DNA of 64,000 nucleotides from assembly GCF_041435055.1 (NCBI RefSeq), contig NZ_CP108002.1:372001-436000 (forward strand), in the 5' to 3' direction. The stretch comes from Streptomyces sp. NBC_00341. Its GTDB lineage: Bacteria; Actinomycetota; Actinomycetes; Streptomycetales; Streptomycetaceae. Position numbers and translations under genes: made by a program. A model generated the notes under the pieces. It was given only the letters and a program-made list of their open reading frames with translations, was not told the origin of the DNA and ran no database searches. Of this stretch, positions 14,975 through 24,357 are shown piece by piece. Each line of letters opens with the position of its first letter. Positions within the stretch are counted from its first letter, which is position 1.

Positions 14975-17077
14975 TCATGCGCGGGACTTCCGGAGCACCC
15001 ACACGAAGTACGGTGCGCCCACCAGCGCGATCATGAGGCCCGCCGGCACCTGGGCGGGGGCGACGAGCGTGCGGCCGAGGGCGTCCGCCACGCACACCAG
15101 CAGTCCGCCGAGCACCATCGCGACCGGGATCGCGCGGCCGTGCCGGGCGCCCACCAGTGAACGGGCGAGGTGCGGGGCGACGAGCCCCACGAAACCGACG
15201 ACGCCGACGGCGATCACGCTGAGGGCCGCGAGCACCGCGGCGATCGACAGGGCGGTGAAGCGGGTGCGTTCCACCCTGACGCCGACGATGCGCGGGGTGT
15301 CCTCATCGACGGCGAGCAGGTCGAGCCGGCCGCGCATGAACAGCAGTACGGGAAGGGCCAGAGCCAGGGCCACCGCGACCGGGACGACGTCGGGGAACGT
15401 GCGGCCGTAGGTCGTGCCGGAGAGCCAGGTGAAGATCCGGGGCGTGTTGTACGGGTCCGCGCGCAGCAGGAGGAAGGTGGTGACGGCGCTGAGTCCGTAC
15501 CCCATGCCGATGCCGATCAGTACGAACCGGTCGGGCAGGAACCCGCCGCGCCGGGCCAGCAGGGCGATCAGCGCGAAGGTGGCCAGCCCCGCCGTGACCG
15601 CTACCGCGATGAGTACCGGCCTGCTACCGGACAGGCCGGAGGTGGCGACGCTCGCCGCGCCGAGGCCGGCGCCCGCCGAGATGCCGAGCACGCCGGGCTC
15701 CGCCAGCGGGTTGCGCACCGAGCCCTGCACGACGCAGCCGGCCAGTCCGAGCGCCGCGCCGGCGAGGATCGCGGCGGTCACGCGTGGGACCCGGTCGTCG
15801 AGCGCCTGGCCTATCAGGTCCGGGGCGGCGCCCTGGAGCCACAGCACGATGTCCCCGGTCCGCAGCCAGAGGCTTCCCGCCAGGATCGCGGTGAGGGCCG
15901 CCGCGACCAGCAGGACCACCGCGCCGGACGTGACGAGGAGGAAGGCACGGCGTGAGCGTGCGGCGACCCGCGCCCTCGGTGGCTGCCGGAGGCCGCCCGT
16001 GTCGCGCAGCCGCAGGGCGAGGACCACGATCACGACGGAGCCGAGCAGCGCGGTCGGCACGCCGGTGGGGATGGAGGCCGCCCCGTCCGCCCCCTGCACC
16101 GCGCGCAGGGACGCGTCCGCGAGCAGGACGAGCAGCGCGCCGAGCAGTCCGGCCGCCGGGATCAGGAGCAGGTGCCGGCGCAGCGCGCGAACCCGCCCCG
16201 CGATCAGGCGGGCCACGACGGGCGCGCCGAGACCGACGAAGCCGATCGGGCCGGCGAGGGTCACCGCCGTGCTGGTCAGCAGCACCGCGCAGATCACGGC
16301 GGTCACGCGGGTGGTCCGGATCGGCACGCCGAGGGTGGACGCGGTGTCGTCGCCGAGGTTCATCACGTCCAGCCGCCGGGACAGCGCCAGGGCGGCGCAG
16401 AGCACCACGACGACGAGCGGGGCGGCGCGTACCGACGCGTCGATGTTCAGCTGTGCCAGCGAGCCGCTCCCCCAGGCGAAGAGACCGGTCGTGTTCTGGT
16501 TGAACAGGATGAGGAGCATCCCGGTCGCCGCGTCCAGGGCCATCGCGGTCGCGGAACCGGCGAGGATGAGGCGGGTGCCCGCGGTGCCCGCGGCACGGCC
16601 CGCGAGGAGCAGTACGAGTGCCGCCGCGACGAGGCCGCCGGCGAAGGCGACGGCGCCCGACGCCCACAGCGGGACGGTGAGGCCGAAGGCGGCGACGAGC
16701 GTGAGGGTGAAGTAGGCCCCGGCCGTGACCGCGAGGGTGTCCGGCGAGGCGAGCGTGTTGTGGGTGACGGACTGGAGCAGCGTGCCGGCGCAGCCGAGGG
16801 CGAAGCCCACCGCGACGCCCGCGAACAGGCGCGGCAGGCGCGAGCCGGTGAGGATCTCGCCGACGGGCGCCCCGCCCGCGCTCTCGTGCCCACCGGCGAG
16901 ATGGCGCAGCAGATCGCCGACGCCGACGCCCGACGTCCCCTGCGTCAGGTGCCACAGGCCGACCAGGACGGTGAGGGCGAGAAGGAGGGCCAGGACGGCC
17001 GCCCCGGCGGGGCCGCTGCCGCGCTTCGCGCCCGGCAGCGGCCCGGCCTCGGGTGCCGCTGTGCGTACAGTGCTCAC
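14975..17077 (-). CDS. Fused FecCD-type siderophore ABC permease
   Basis: The 700-residue protein is two FecCD/BtuC permeases in one chain, like E. coli FhuB. Each half has about ten membrane helices and its own conserved blocks: SRLPRLFAGVAVGFALGCAG with TLASPDTLAVTAG in the first, RVPRVTAAILAGAALGLAG with NPLAEPGVLGISAGAGLGAA in the second. Each half has a cytoplasmic coupling loop (GFVGLGAPVVARLI, GFVGLVAPHLARSLVG) for the ATPase. GTG 17077 overlaps the stop of the binding-protein gene by four bases (GTGA), so the two are translationally coupled. It imports ferric siderophore across the membrane. Confidence 0.93.
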   Translation of the reverse strand: MSTVRTAAPEAGPLPGAKRGSGPAGAAVLALLLALTVLVGLWHLTQGTSGVGVGDLLRHLAGGHESAGGAPVGEILTGSRLPRLFAGVAVGFALGCAGTLLQSVTHNTLASPDTLAVTAGAYFTLTLVAAFGLTVPLWASGAVAFAGGLVAAALVLLLAGRAAGTAGTRLILAGSATAMALDAATGMLLILFNQNTTGLFAWGSGSLAQLNIDASVRAAPLVVVVLCAALALSRRLDVMNLGDDTASTLGVPIRTTRVTAVICAVLLTSTAVTLAGPIGFVGLGAPVVARLIAGRVRALRRHLLLIPAAGLLGALLVLLADASLRAVQGADGAASIPTGVPTALLGSVVIVVLALRLRDTGGLRQPPRARVAARSRRAFLLVTSGAVVLLVAAALTAILAGSLWLRTGDIVLWLQGAAPDLIGQALDDRVPRVTAAILAGAALGLAGCVVQGSVRNPLAEPGVLGISAGAGLGAASVATSGLSGSRPVLIAVAVTAGLATFALIALLARRGGFLPDRFVLIGIGMGYGLSAVTTFLLLRADPYNTPRIFTWLSGTTYGRTFPDVVPVAVALALALPVLLFMRGRLDLLAVDEDTPRIVGVRVERTRFTALSIAAVLAALSVIAVGVVGFVGLVAPHLARSLVGARHGRAIPVAMVLGGLLVCVADALGRTLVAPAQVPAGLMIALVGAPYFVWVLRKSRA

Positions 17078-18138
17078 TTCTTGTCGAGTACGTCGACGTA
17101 CGCGTCGATCGCCTGCGCGCAGGAGCGCGGGCCGCCGGCGCCCCAGACCCGTGCCGGGAACGCGTGGGCGCGGCCTTCCTTCACGGCGGGGAGCTTCTTC
17201 CAGATCGGGTTCTTGTTCAGCGCGGCGACGTACCCGCCGGCGCCGTCGTCGTTCGCGTAGAAGAGGTTGGCGTCACCCACGGCGGTGAGCCCCTCGACGT
17301 CGGTCTGCGCGAGGCCGTAGGCGGCGTCCACGCCTCCGTCGCCGTGCTTCTTGTTGATCTCGTTGCTCCACGCCGGGGTCATGCCGAGTTCCTTGCCTAT
17401 CTCGGTGAACAGGGCGCCGTTCGCGTAGGGGCGTACGGTCAGGTTGCCTCCTTCGAGCCAGCCGTCGAAGAACAGGAAGTCCTTCGTCGGCAGGCCCGCG
17501 TCGGTGACGCGCTGCTTCGCTGTCGCGAGGTGCTGGTCGAACTCCTTGAGCACCTGGTCCGCCCGGTCCGTGCGTCCCGTCGCCTCGCCGATCATGCTGA
17601 ACACCTTGCGCATGTTCCCGATCGGGTCCTTCGGGTCCGCCCCGCGCGTGGCCATCACGGGAACCCCCCTCTTCTCCAGCTTCTTGATCATCTCGTCCTT
17701 GGCGTCGAAGGCCTCCACGACGATGAGATCGGGCTTGGCCGCGTAGAGGGTGTCGAGGTCGGGCTCCTCGCGGGTGCCGATGTCCGTCACGCCACCGGGC
17801 AGCTTCTCCGCGCTGGTCCAGGTGCGGTACCCCTTGGCGTCGGAGACGGCGGTGGGGGTGACGCACAGCGTCAGCGCGTCTTCGACCTGCTGCCATTCGA
17901 GGACCGCGATCCGCTTGGCGGGCTTGTCGAGCTTCACCTGCCGGCCGACGCCGTCCTTGAAGGAGACGGGCCCCGTCGAGGGGGTCGTGGTGTCCTGGGC
18001 GCAGTCCTTCGATGCGGGGGACGCGGCGGCGCTGCTGCCGGCCGTTGCCTTGTCGACGTCGGTCGTTCCGCAGGCCGTTGCGGCGAGCAGGGCGAGCCCG
18101 GTCGAGGCTGACGCCGCCAGGCGACGGGCACGGTTCAT
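17074..18138 (-). CDS. Ferric-siderophore binding lipoprotein
   Basis: This 354-residue precursor has a lipoprotein signal (ALLAATAC, Cys at about 23) and a Ser/Ala-rich tether. The FepB/FecB class III binding fold follows: KRIAVLEWQQVEDALTL, then PDLDTLYAAKPDLIVVEAF near residue 145 and KEGRAHAFPARVWGAGGPRS near 320. It captures ferric siderophore outside the membrane and feeds the fused permease encoded next. ATG 18138 follows GAGGAACC. A 185-base gap separates it from the ATPase gene and contains no clear terminator, so readthrough is likely. Confidence 0.9.
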   Translation of the reverse strand: MNRARRLAASASTGLALLAATACGTTDVDKATAGSSAAASPASKDCAQDTTTPSTGPVSFKDGVGRQVKLDKPAKRIAVLEWQQVEDALTLCVTPTAVSDAKGYRTWTSAEKLPGGVTDIGTREEPDLDTLYAAKPDLIVVEAFDAKDEMIKKLEKRGVPVMATRGADPKDPIGNMRKVFSMIGEATGRTDRADQVLKEFDQHLATAKQRVTDAGLPTKDFLFFDGWLEGGNLTVRPYANGALFTEIGKELGMTPAWSNEINKKHGDGGVDAAYGLAQTDVEGLTAVGDANLFYANDDGAGGYVAALNKNPIWKKLPAVKEGRAHAFPARVWGAGGPRSCAQAIDAYVDVLDKK

Positions 18139-18323
18139 GAAGGTTCCTCTTTCACAGGTGAGGTGCGGGCGACGCGGGGACGGTGCGTCGGTGTTTTCGG
18201 GTCGGCCCGGCACCCGCCCCCGGAGCGGCCCATGTGCCGTTCCGCGGAGGTGCCGCCGTGTTCGGGGGGCGGGAGGGGTGCCGCCGTGTTCAGGAGCGGT
18301 GGGAGGTGAGAGGTGTCTCCGTG

Positions 18324-19193
<870 letters not shown>

Positions 19194-19310
19194 GACGGTG
19201 TCCGGACGATCGGAGGGGCGGGGGACGGCGGTAACCTCCGTCCGGTCCGACCGGCACAGGACGCGCGCGCTCGCCCACGCACGGACAGCGTCCTGCGCGG
19301 CGAGCACCAA

Positions 19311-19325
19311 CTAAGGGTTACCTAA
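19311..19325 (-). promoter_or_regulatory. Possible iron box (half-site)
   Basis: On the minus strand TTAGGTAACCCTTAG matches the left half TTAGGT of the 19-base DmdR/IdeR iron-box consensus; the right half is poor. Its place, ~120 bases before the ATPase start, is right for an iron-regulated promoter, but the match is partial. Confidence 0.35.
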
Positions 19326-19362
19326 CTCCGTGAAGGTAGCATTCCGCTTACCGCGTGGACAA

Positions 19363-20229
19363 TCAGGAGTTCTGGTCACGCGATACGGAATTCCGGACAT
19401 CCCGCGACGGCTCGGCGGCCGCGTCGAAGAACGCACCCGGCGTGACTCCCGTGACCCGCCGGAAGGCGACGATGAAGGAGCTGGGCTGCGCGTAGCCGAG
19501 CACCTCGGAAACCGTGGCCACCTCGAAGCCTTCGGCGAGGAGCATCAGCGCACGGTGCACACGCAGCATCTGGCGCCACTGCGCGAAGGAGAGACCCGTC
19601 GCCTGCCGGAAGGCCCGTGTGATCGTGCGGTCGCTGATCTCCAGCCGGCGCGCCCAGTCCTCCAGCGAGCGGCCGTCCGAGGGATCGTCCAGCAGGGTTT
19701 CTGCGATGGCGTCGATCCGTGGATCGCCGGGCAACTGCAACGCGAACTGACGCTCCGAGGGCCGGATCACATCGAAGACGACCGACTCCGCCCGCGCCCT
19801 GGCCTCGGCGTCGAGCCGCGCGGAGGCCAGATGGGTCAGCAGCGACTCCAGCAACGGCGTCATCGCGATCGCCATGGGTTCCGTGAACGCGAACGGGGTG
19901 CGATCGGGGACGAAGAAGGCGTCGGAGAACTCGGCACCCGCCGTCGCCCGGCCCCCGTGGACCATCCCCGCGGGCATCCAGAGCCCGTGCCCCTCGACCA
20001 CGGTCAGCACCCGGTCCCCCACGCGGGACGTCAGCGTTCCCCCGCGCACCCAGACGAGTTCGTGCAGGGAATGCGAGTGCGGCGACCACTCCGTGGGGCC
20101 GGGGACGATACGGGACCCGGCAAGGATGGCACCCGCCGCCTCCGGGAGCGGTGCGGCCGGCCGCACCACGGTGCCCGCCTCACGCCGCCACATCCCGGGG
20201 GTCACCGCACCACGGGACGCTCGAACCAT
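19363..20229 (-). CDS. AraC family regulator with cupin sensor
   Basis: This 288-residue protein has an N-terminal AraC-type cupin (WSPHSHSLHELVWVRGGTL, then GHGLWMPAGMVHGG) that probably senses a small ligand. The C-terminal double helix-turn-helix follows (SLEDWARRLEISDRTITRAF near residue 205; EVATVSEVLGYAQPSSFIVA near 250, then FRRVTGVTPGAFF). AraC proteins of this architecture often activate siderophore uptake genes. It is upstream of the transporter operon on the same strand with 169 bases between, and is the obvious candidate to control it. The start is uncertain: ATG 20229 lacks a clear ribosome site and the frame extends to 20283. Confidence 0.85.
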   Translation of the reverse strand: MVRASRGAVTPGMWRREAGTVVRPAAPLPEAAGAILAGSRIVPGPTEWSPHSHSLHELVWVRGGTLTSRVGDRVLTVVEGHGLWMPAGMVHGGRATAGAEFSDAFFVPDRTPFAFTEPMAIAMTPLLESLLTHLASARLDAEARARAESVVFDVIRPSERQFALQLPGDPRIDAIAETLLDDPSDGRSLEDWARRLEISDRTITRAFRQATGLSFAQWRQMLRVHRALMLLAEGFEVATVSEVLGYAQPSSFIVAFRRVTGVTPGAFFDAAAEPSRDVRNSVSRDQNS

Positions 20230-20318
20230 GACGAGGAGTCTATCGGTGCCGGTCAGCGCCGGTTCCGGGGCCGTGGCCCGCACCGCGTGCCGGGCATCCG
20301 TCGGCGAGCGTCGGACGG

Positions 20319-20435
20319 TTGGACGTCCTCGGTCTCCTGCTCCTCTCCCCCGCCTGTGGCGCGGTGGTGTTCGGGCTCATCCGGACCAGCAGGTACGGAC
20401 CGTTCGCGGACCGTCACGTCGTGATTCCGTTGTGC
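20319..20435 (+). pseudogene. MFS (DHA2) transporter fragment
   Basis: About 40 codons read RLDVLGLLLLSPACGAVVFG, then SRYGPFADRHVVIPL, which resembles the mid-protein helix of EmrB/QacA-type 14-helix exporters. Nothing of the rest of the gene remains on either side. A TTG at 20319 opens the frame but no ribosome site is evident. Confidence 0.4.
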
Positions 20436-20473
20436 CGGCTGGTTGTGCCGACTGAGATTCTTCGTCTCACCGC

Positions 20474-21652
20474 TCAGCGCCGTACGCGCGGCATCCCGAG
20501 GCCGATCCACGAGATGATCTCCCGCTGGATCTCGTTGTTGCCCCCGCCGAAGGTGAAGATGACGGCGGAGCGGTATCCGCGTTCGAGTTCGCCGTGCAGG
20601 ACGGCGCCGGCCGAGCCCTCCTTGAGCGGTCCGGCCGAGCCGACGACCTCCATGAGCCAGGCATAGGCGTCACGGCGTGCCTCCGAGCCGTAGACCTTGA
20701 CGGCGGAGGCGTCCTGCGGGGTGAGGGTGTTGTGCTGGACGGCCGACACCATCTGCCAGTTGAGCAGCTTCATGGCGTCGAGGCGGGTGTGGGTGCGGGC
20801 GAGGCGGGCGCGGACCCAGCCGAGGTCGATGACGCGGCGGCCGTCGGCGAGTTGGGTCTCTGCGGCCCAGCGGCGGACGTTGTGCAGGGCGCGGATGGCC
20901 ATGGTGCCGTGGGCGGCGAGGGTGACGCGTTCGTGGTTGAGCTGGTTGGTGATGAGCCGCCAGCCCTTGTTCTCCTCGCCGACGCGGCGGGAGACGGGGA
21001 CGCGGATGTTCTCGTAGTAGCTCGCGGTGGTGTCGTGCGAGGCGAGGGTGTTGATCAGGGTGCAGGAGTAGCCGGGGTCGGACGTCGGGACCAGGAGCAT
21101 GGTGATGCCCTTGTGCGGCGGCGCTTCCGGGTCGGTACGGGCGGCGAGCCAGACCCAGTCGGCGGTGTCGCCGTTGGTCGTCCAGATCTTCTGCCCGTTG
21201 ACGACGTACGTGTCGCCCTCGCGCACCGCCCTGGTCTTCAGGGCCGCGAGGTCGGTGCCCGCGTCGGGTTCGCTGTAGCCGATCGCGAAGTCGAGCTCCC
21301 CGGCGAGCACCTTGGGCAGGAAGTAGGCCTTCTGCTCGTCCGTGCCGAACTGCATGATCGTGGGGCCGACGGTGTTGAGGGCCATCAGCGGCAGCGGGAC
21401 ACCGGCCTGCGCGGCCTCGTCGAAGAAGATGAACTGCTCCATCGGTGACAGGCCGCGTCCGCCGTACTCCGTGGGCCAGCCGACGCCGAGCCAGCCGTCG
21501 GCCCCCAGGCGCCGGATGGTGTCCCGGTAGAAGCGCTTCTGGGCCGCGGGGTCGGCGTAACGCGCGTAGGCGTTGTCGGGGACCAGGGCGGCGAAGTAGG
21601 CGCGCAGTTCGGCTCGCAACTGCTGCTGCTCAGGCGTGTATTCGAGGTGCAC
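20474..21652 (-). CDS. Acyl-CoA dehydrogenase
   Basis: This 392-residue flavoenzyme has the full acyl-CoA dehydrogenase layout: N-terminal helices with YTPEQQQLRAELRAYFA, GWPTEYGGRGLSPMEQFIF near residue 68, the FAD/substrate block FAIGYSEPDAGTDLAALKTR near 130 and DTYVVNGQKIWTTNGDTADW. The C-terminal helices contain ASAVKVYGSEARRDAYAW and a typical end (FGGGNNEIQREIISWIGLG). It introduces an alpha-beta double bond into an acyl-CoA; the chain type is not evident. GTG 21652 starts at the conserved HLEYTPEQQ. No operon partner on either side. Confidence 0.9.
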   Translation of the reverse strand: MHLEYTPEQQQLRAELRAYFAALVPDNAYARYADPAAQKRFYRDTIRRLGADGWLGVGWPTEYGGRGLSPMEQFIFFDEAAQAGVPLPLMALNTVGPTIMQFGTDEQKAYFLPKVLAGELDFAIGYSEPDAGTDLAALKTRAVREGDTYVVNGQKIWTTNGDTADWVWLAARTDPEAPPHKGITMLLVPTSDPGYSCTLINTLASHDTTASYYENIRVPVSRRVGEENKGWRLITNQLNHERVTLAAHGTMAIRALHNVRRWAAETQLADGRRVIDLGWVRARLARTHTRLDAMKLLNWQMVSAVQHNTLTPQDASAVKVYGSEARRDAYAWLMEVVGSAGPLKEGSAGAVLHGELERGYRSAVIFTFGGGNNEIQREIISWIGLGMPRVRR

Positions 21653-21757
21653 GGCCCCTCCAGGAGTCTCGCGTTCGCGTCGCCCGTGTGCGGCGGCGCA
21701 CACAGTAGAACGTGTTGCAAGAATCCGGAAGGGGCACGGAGCCCCGGCCGCCGGACG

Positions 21758-22915
21758 TCAGCGTTTGACGGCGCGCAGCACCACGAACTTGGGGTCGCCC
21801 GCCACCGTGGTGCAGTTGCCGAACGTGCGGCGCAGCTGGTTGTGGTAGCCGAGGTGCCGGTTGCCCACGACCCACAGCTCGCCGCCCTGGCGCAGTGCGG
21901 CACGCGCCCCGTGGAACATGTTCCGGGCGGTGGCGTCCGTGGTGGCCTGGTGCGAGTGGAACGGCGGGTTGTTGAGGATCAGGTCGACGCTCGCGGGCGC
22001 GGTGCCGGCCAGCACGTCCCCGACGACGAAGCGGGCCTCGGCGCCGGCGTCGGTATTGGCCCGGAAGGTCGCCTCTGCCGAGGCGACCGCCTGGTACGAC
22101 TCGTCGATGAAGGTGAGCTCGGCCTCGGGGTTGGCGAGTGCGGCGGACAGCCCGAGGACGCCGTTTCCGCAGCCGAGGTCGACGACCCGTTCCGGGCCGC
22201 TGCGCACCGGCAGGTGCTTCAGGAAGAAGCGGGTGCCGATGTCGAGCCGCTCCGCGCAGAAGATGCCGGCGTGGTTGATGACGGTCCGGCCCGCGACGGC
22301 CCCGACGTCGTCGGGCAGCTCGTAGCGGTGGGGCCACGGGCTGCTCGCGCGGACCGGGGCCGGGTCAGGTGTGCAGTGGATGAGCCGGGCCTTCTTGACC
22401 GCGAGGGAGGTGCGGGTGGGGCCGATGATGCGCTCGAACAGCTTGAGGGTGGAGGTGTGGATCTCCTTCACCATCCCGGTGCCGATGACGACGGTCCCGG
22501 CGTGGACGGCGGGCGCGAGCCGGTACAGCTGGTCCTCCAGGAGCGCGAGGCTCTTGGGCACCCGTACGAGCAGGACATCAACGCGTTCCGGCGGGGTGTC
22601 GCGCGCGGACAGCAGCCGTACGGCGTCCGCGCCGGCCCCGTTGCGTTCCAGGTTCGCCGCTGTCGCCCGCTGCGCGAGGTAGGAGTCGGTGATCTGTACC
22701 GGCCGGTGGCCCGCCAGTACCGTGCTCAGCGCGCCCCAGCGGTCACCGACCACGACGACACTGCCGGACAGGTCGACCGGACTCGCCCCGTCGATCCCCT
22801 CCAGGTGCCGCAGCAGGTATTCGTCGGCCGCGTCCCAGGCGCGGAAGGGGTCGCGGGGGTCCTCGGGGAATCGGGCGAGGTCGTAACCGGCCCCTGACGT
22901 CGTCAAACGGTTCAT
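21758..22915 (-). CDS. rlmG: 23S rRNA guanine-N2 methyltransferase, RlmG-like
   Basis: This 385-residue protein has two Rossmann-like halves as in RlmG/RsmC. The N-terminal half (DLSGSVVVVGDRWGALSTVL) is degenerate. The C-terminal catalytic half has motif I RVVDLGCGNGVLGLSAALAN near residue 240, AELTFIDESYQAVASAEATF and the diagnostic N2-guanine motif VDLILNNPPFHSHQ near 300. The end (GNRHLGYHNQLRRTFGNCT, then KFVVLRAVKR) is RlmG-typical. RlmG makes m2G in 23S rRNA in E. coli; RsmC-like activity on 16S cannot be excluded. Confidence 0.8.
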   Translation of the reverse strand: MNRLTTSGAGYDLARFPEDPRDPFRAWDAADEYLLRHLEGIDGASPVDLSGSVVVVGDRWGALSTVLAGHRPVQITDSYLAQRATAANLERNGAGADAVRLLSARDTPPERVDVLLVRVPKSLALLEDQLYRLAPAVHAGTVVIGTGMVKEIHTSTLKLFERIIGPTRTSLAVKKARLIHCTPDPAPVRASSPWPHRYELPDDVGAVAGRTVINHAGIFCAERLDIGTRFFLKHLPVRSGPERVVDLGCGNGVLGLSAALANPEAELTFIDESYQAVASAEATFRANTDAGAEARFVVGDVLAGTAPASVDLILNNPPFHSHQATTDATARNMFHGARAALRQGGELWVVGNRHLGYHNQLRRTFGNCTTVAGDPKFVVLRAVKR

Positions 22916-23006
22916 ATAGCGTTCAGGCTAACCGAGCGGCGGGAGACACCCGAACACTTCCGGCCGCCACGAGGGCACGCAAAGCCCCCGCACCGCCCGG
23001 CCGGGG

Positions 23007-23231
23007 CTACGGCAGCTGCTTGTCGATCGCCGACCGGCCCTCCCTGGCCAGCCTGCGCCGCGCCCACTCAAGGGTCTGCGGAGTCACGTCACGCCCGGAG
23101 GCGAGCACCAGGTCCTCGGGCGACGGATCATCGCTCGCGCCGGTGTGCAGGAGACTGTCGGGGGTCACGCCCCGTAGTGCGGATGGGTCCGCACGCAGCG
23201 GTACGGATACGGATTCGGGCTCGTCGCTCAT
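23007..23231 (-). CDS. Small hypothetical protein
   Basis: This 74-residue protein starts at ATG 23231 with GGAGG just upstream. It is acidic at the N-terminus (SDEPESVSVPLRADPSALRG), has SLLHTGASDDPSPEDLVLAS in the middle and ends in a basic helix (ALEWARRRLAREG-like). No signal or membrane segment. Family not recognised. A weak GC hairpin (AGCCCC with GGGGCT, 22983-23008) overlaps its stop. Confidence 0.6.
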   Translation of the reverse strand: MSDEPESVSVPLRADPSALRGVTPDSLLHTGASDDPSPEDLVLASGRDVTPQTLEWARRRLAREGRSAIDKQLP

Positions 23232-23483
23232 GCCGCCTCCTCGTCCTTGCGGCAATTCTCGCCCCGCGCCGACGGGGGCGCATCCGATGCCCGGCCGCAG
23301 CGTCCGACCGGCCCGGCACCGGCCCTCACTTGACCTGCACATGATAGGTACGCAGCGTTCACACCCGGGTCACGGTGCGTGTGGAAGGCTCCCGCTGACC
23401 ACCCATCACACGACCACCGCGGCAGCCGCCCCCCACCCCGCACCGGCGCCGCGGTGCCCGTATTTCCGGAGAGGACACCCCAC

Positions 23484-24308
23484 ATGTCCCGTCGTCACCT
23501 TTCCTGCCGGCGCCCGCTGCTGGCCACTCTCGCCGCCTTCGCGGTGCTCACCGGCACCGCGGCCGCCGCACCGGCCGCTACCCCGCCGGCTCCGGCGACC
23601 GCCGCCACCCCGCTCCGCGCGCTGGACGACACGTACTACCAGGACGCGCTCGGCAAGACCGGCACCGCGCTCAAGGGCGCCCTCCACACGATCATCAGCG
23701 AGCAGTCCACGCTCACCTACAGCCAGGTCTGGGACGCGCTCAAGGACACCGACGAGGACCCGGCGAACTCCTCGAACGTCATCCTCCTCTACTCCGGAAT
23801 CTCCGAGCCCAAGAGCGACAACGGCGGCGGCACCGGCCAGTGGAACCGCGAGCACGTCTGGGCCAAGTCCCACGGCGACTTCGGCACGGCCACCGGCCCC
23901 GGCACCGATATCCACCATCTGCGCCCGGAGGACGTGTCGGTCAACTCCGTCCGCGGCAACAAGGACTTCGACAACGGCGGCAGCGCGGTGAGCGGGGCGC
24001 CCGGCAACTACACCGACGGCGACTCCTTCGAACCGCGCGACGCCGTCAAGGGCGACGTCGCCCGCATGATCCTCTACATGGCCGTGCGGTACGAGGGTGA
24101 CGACTCCTTCGCCGACCTCGAACCCAACGACCAGGTGTCGAACGGCTCCGCCCCGAACATCGGCCGGCTCTCCGTACTGAAGGCGTGGAGCCAGGAGGAC
24201 CCGCCGGACACCTTCGAGAAGCGGCGCAACGACGTCATATTCGACCAGTACCAGCACAACCGGAATCCGTTCGTCGACCACCCTGAATGGGTGGACGCCA
24301 TCTGGTAG
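23484..24308 (+). CDS. Secreted endonuclease I family nuclease
   Basis: This 274-residue precursor starts at ATG 23484 after GGAGAGGA. A signal peptide ends near AAAAPAA (~residue 30). The mature enzyme has the endonuclease I (beta-beta-alpha metal) active site: QWNREHVWAKSHGDF near residue 115 and TDIHHLRPEDVSVNSVRGNK near 140, followed by MILYMAVRYEG. It degrades DNA or RNA outside the cell, probably for nutrient recovery or during mycelial lysis. A strong hairpin at 24327-24357 ends the transcript and overlaps the 3' end of the convergent glutaminase gene. Confidence 0.9.
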   Translation: MSRRHLSCRRPLLATLAAFAVLTGTAAAAPAATPPAPATAATPLRALDDTYYQDALGKTGTALKGALHTIISEQSTLTYSQVWDALKDTDEDPANSSNVILLYSGISEPKSDNGGGTGQWNREHVWAKSHGDFGTATGPGTDIHHLRPEDVSVNSVRGNKDFDNGGSAVSGAPGNYTDGDSFEPRDAVKGDVARMILYMAVRYEGDDSFADLEPNDQVSNGSAPNIGRLSVLKAWSQEDPPDTFEKRRNDVIFDQYQHNRNPFVDHPEWVDAIW

Positions 24309-24326
24309 GCCGTCGGCCGGCGTGAC

Positions 24327-24357
24327 GGGGCGGGCCGGTTCTCAGCCGGTCCGCCCC
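24327..24357. terminator. Bidirectional terminator
   Basis: GGGGCGGGCCGG (24327-24338) pairs with CCGGTCCGCCCC (24346-24357), one mismatch, 7-base loop. It lies between the convergent nuclease and glutaminase genes and includes the glutaminase stop codon. Confidence 0.65.

Noticed and set aside
15624..16955. Long minus-strand frame inside the FecCD permease
   Set aside because: Arg/Pro-rich shadow in another frame of the permease gene.
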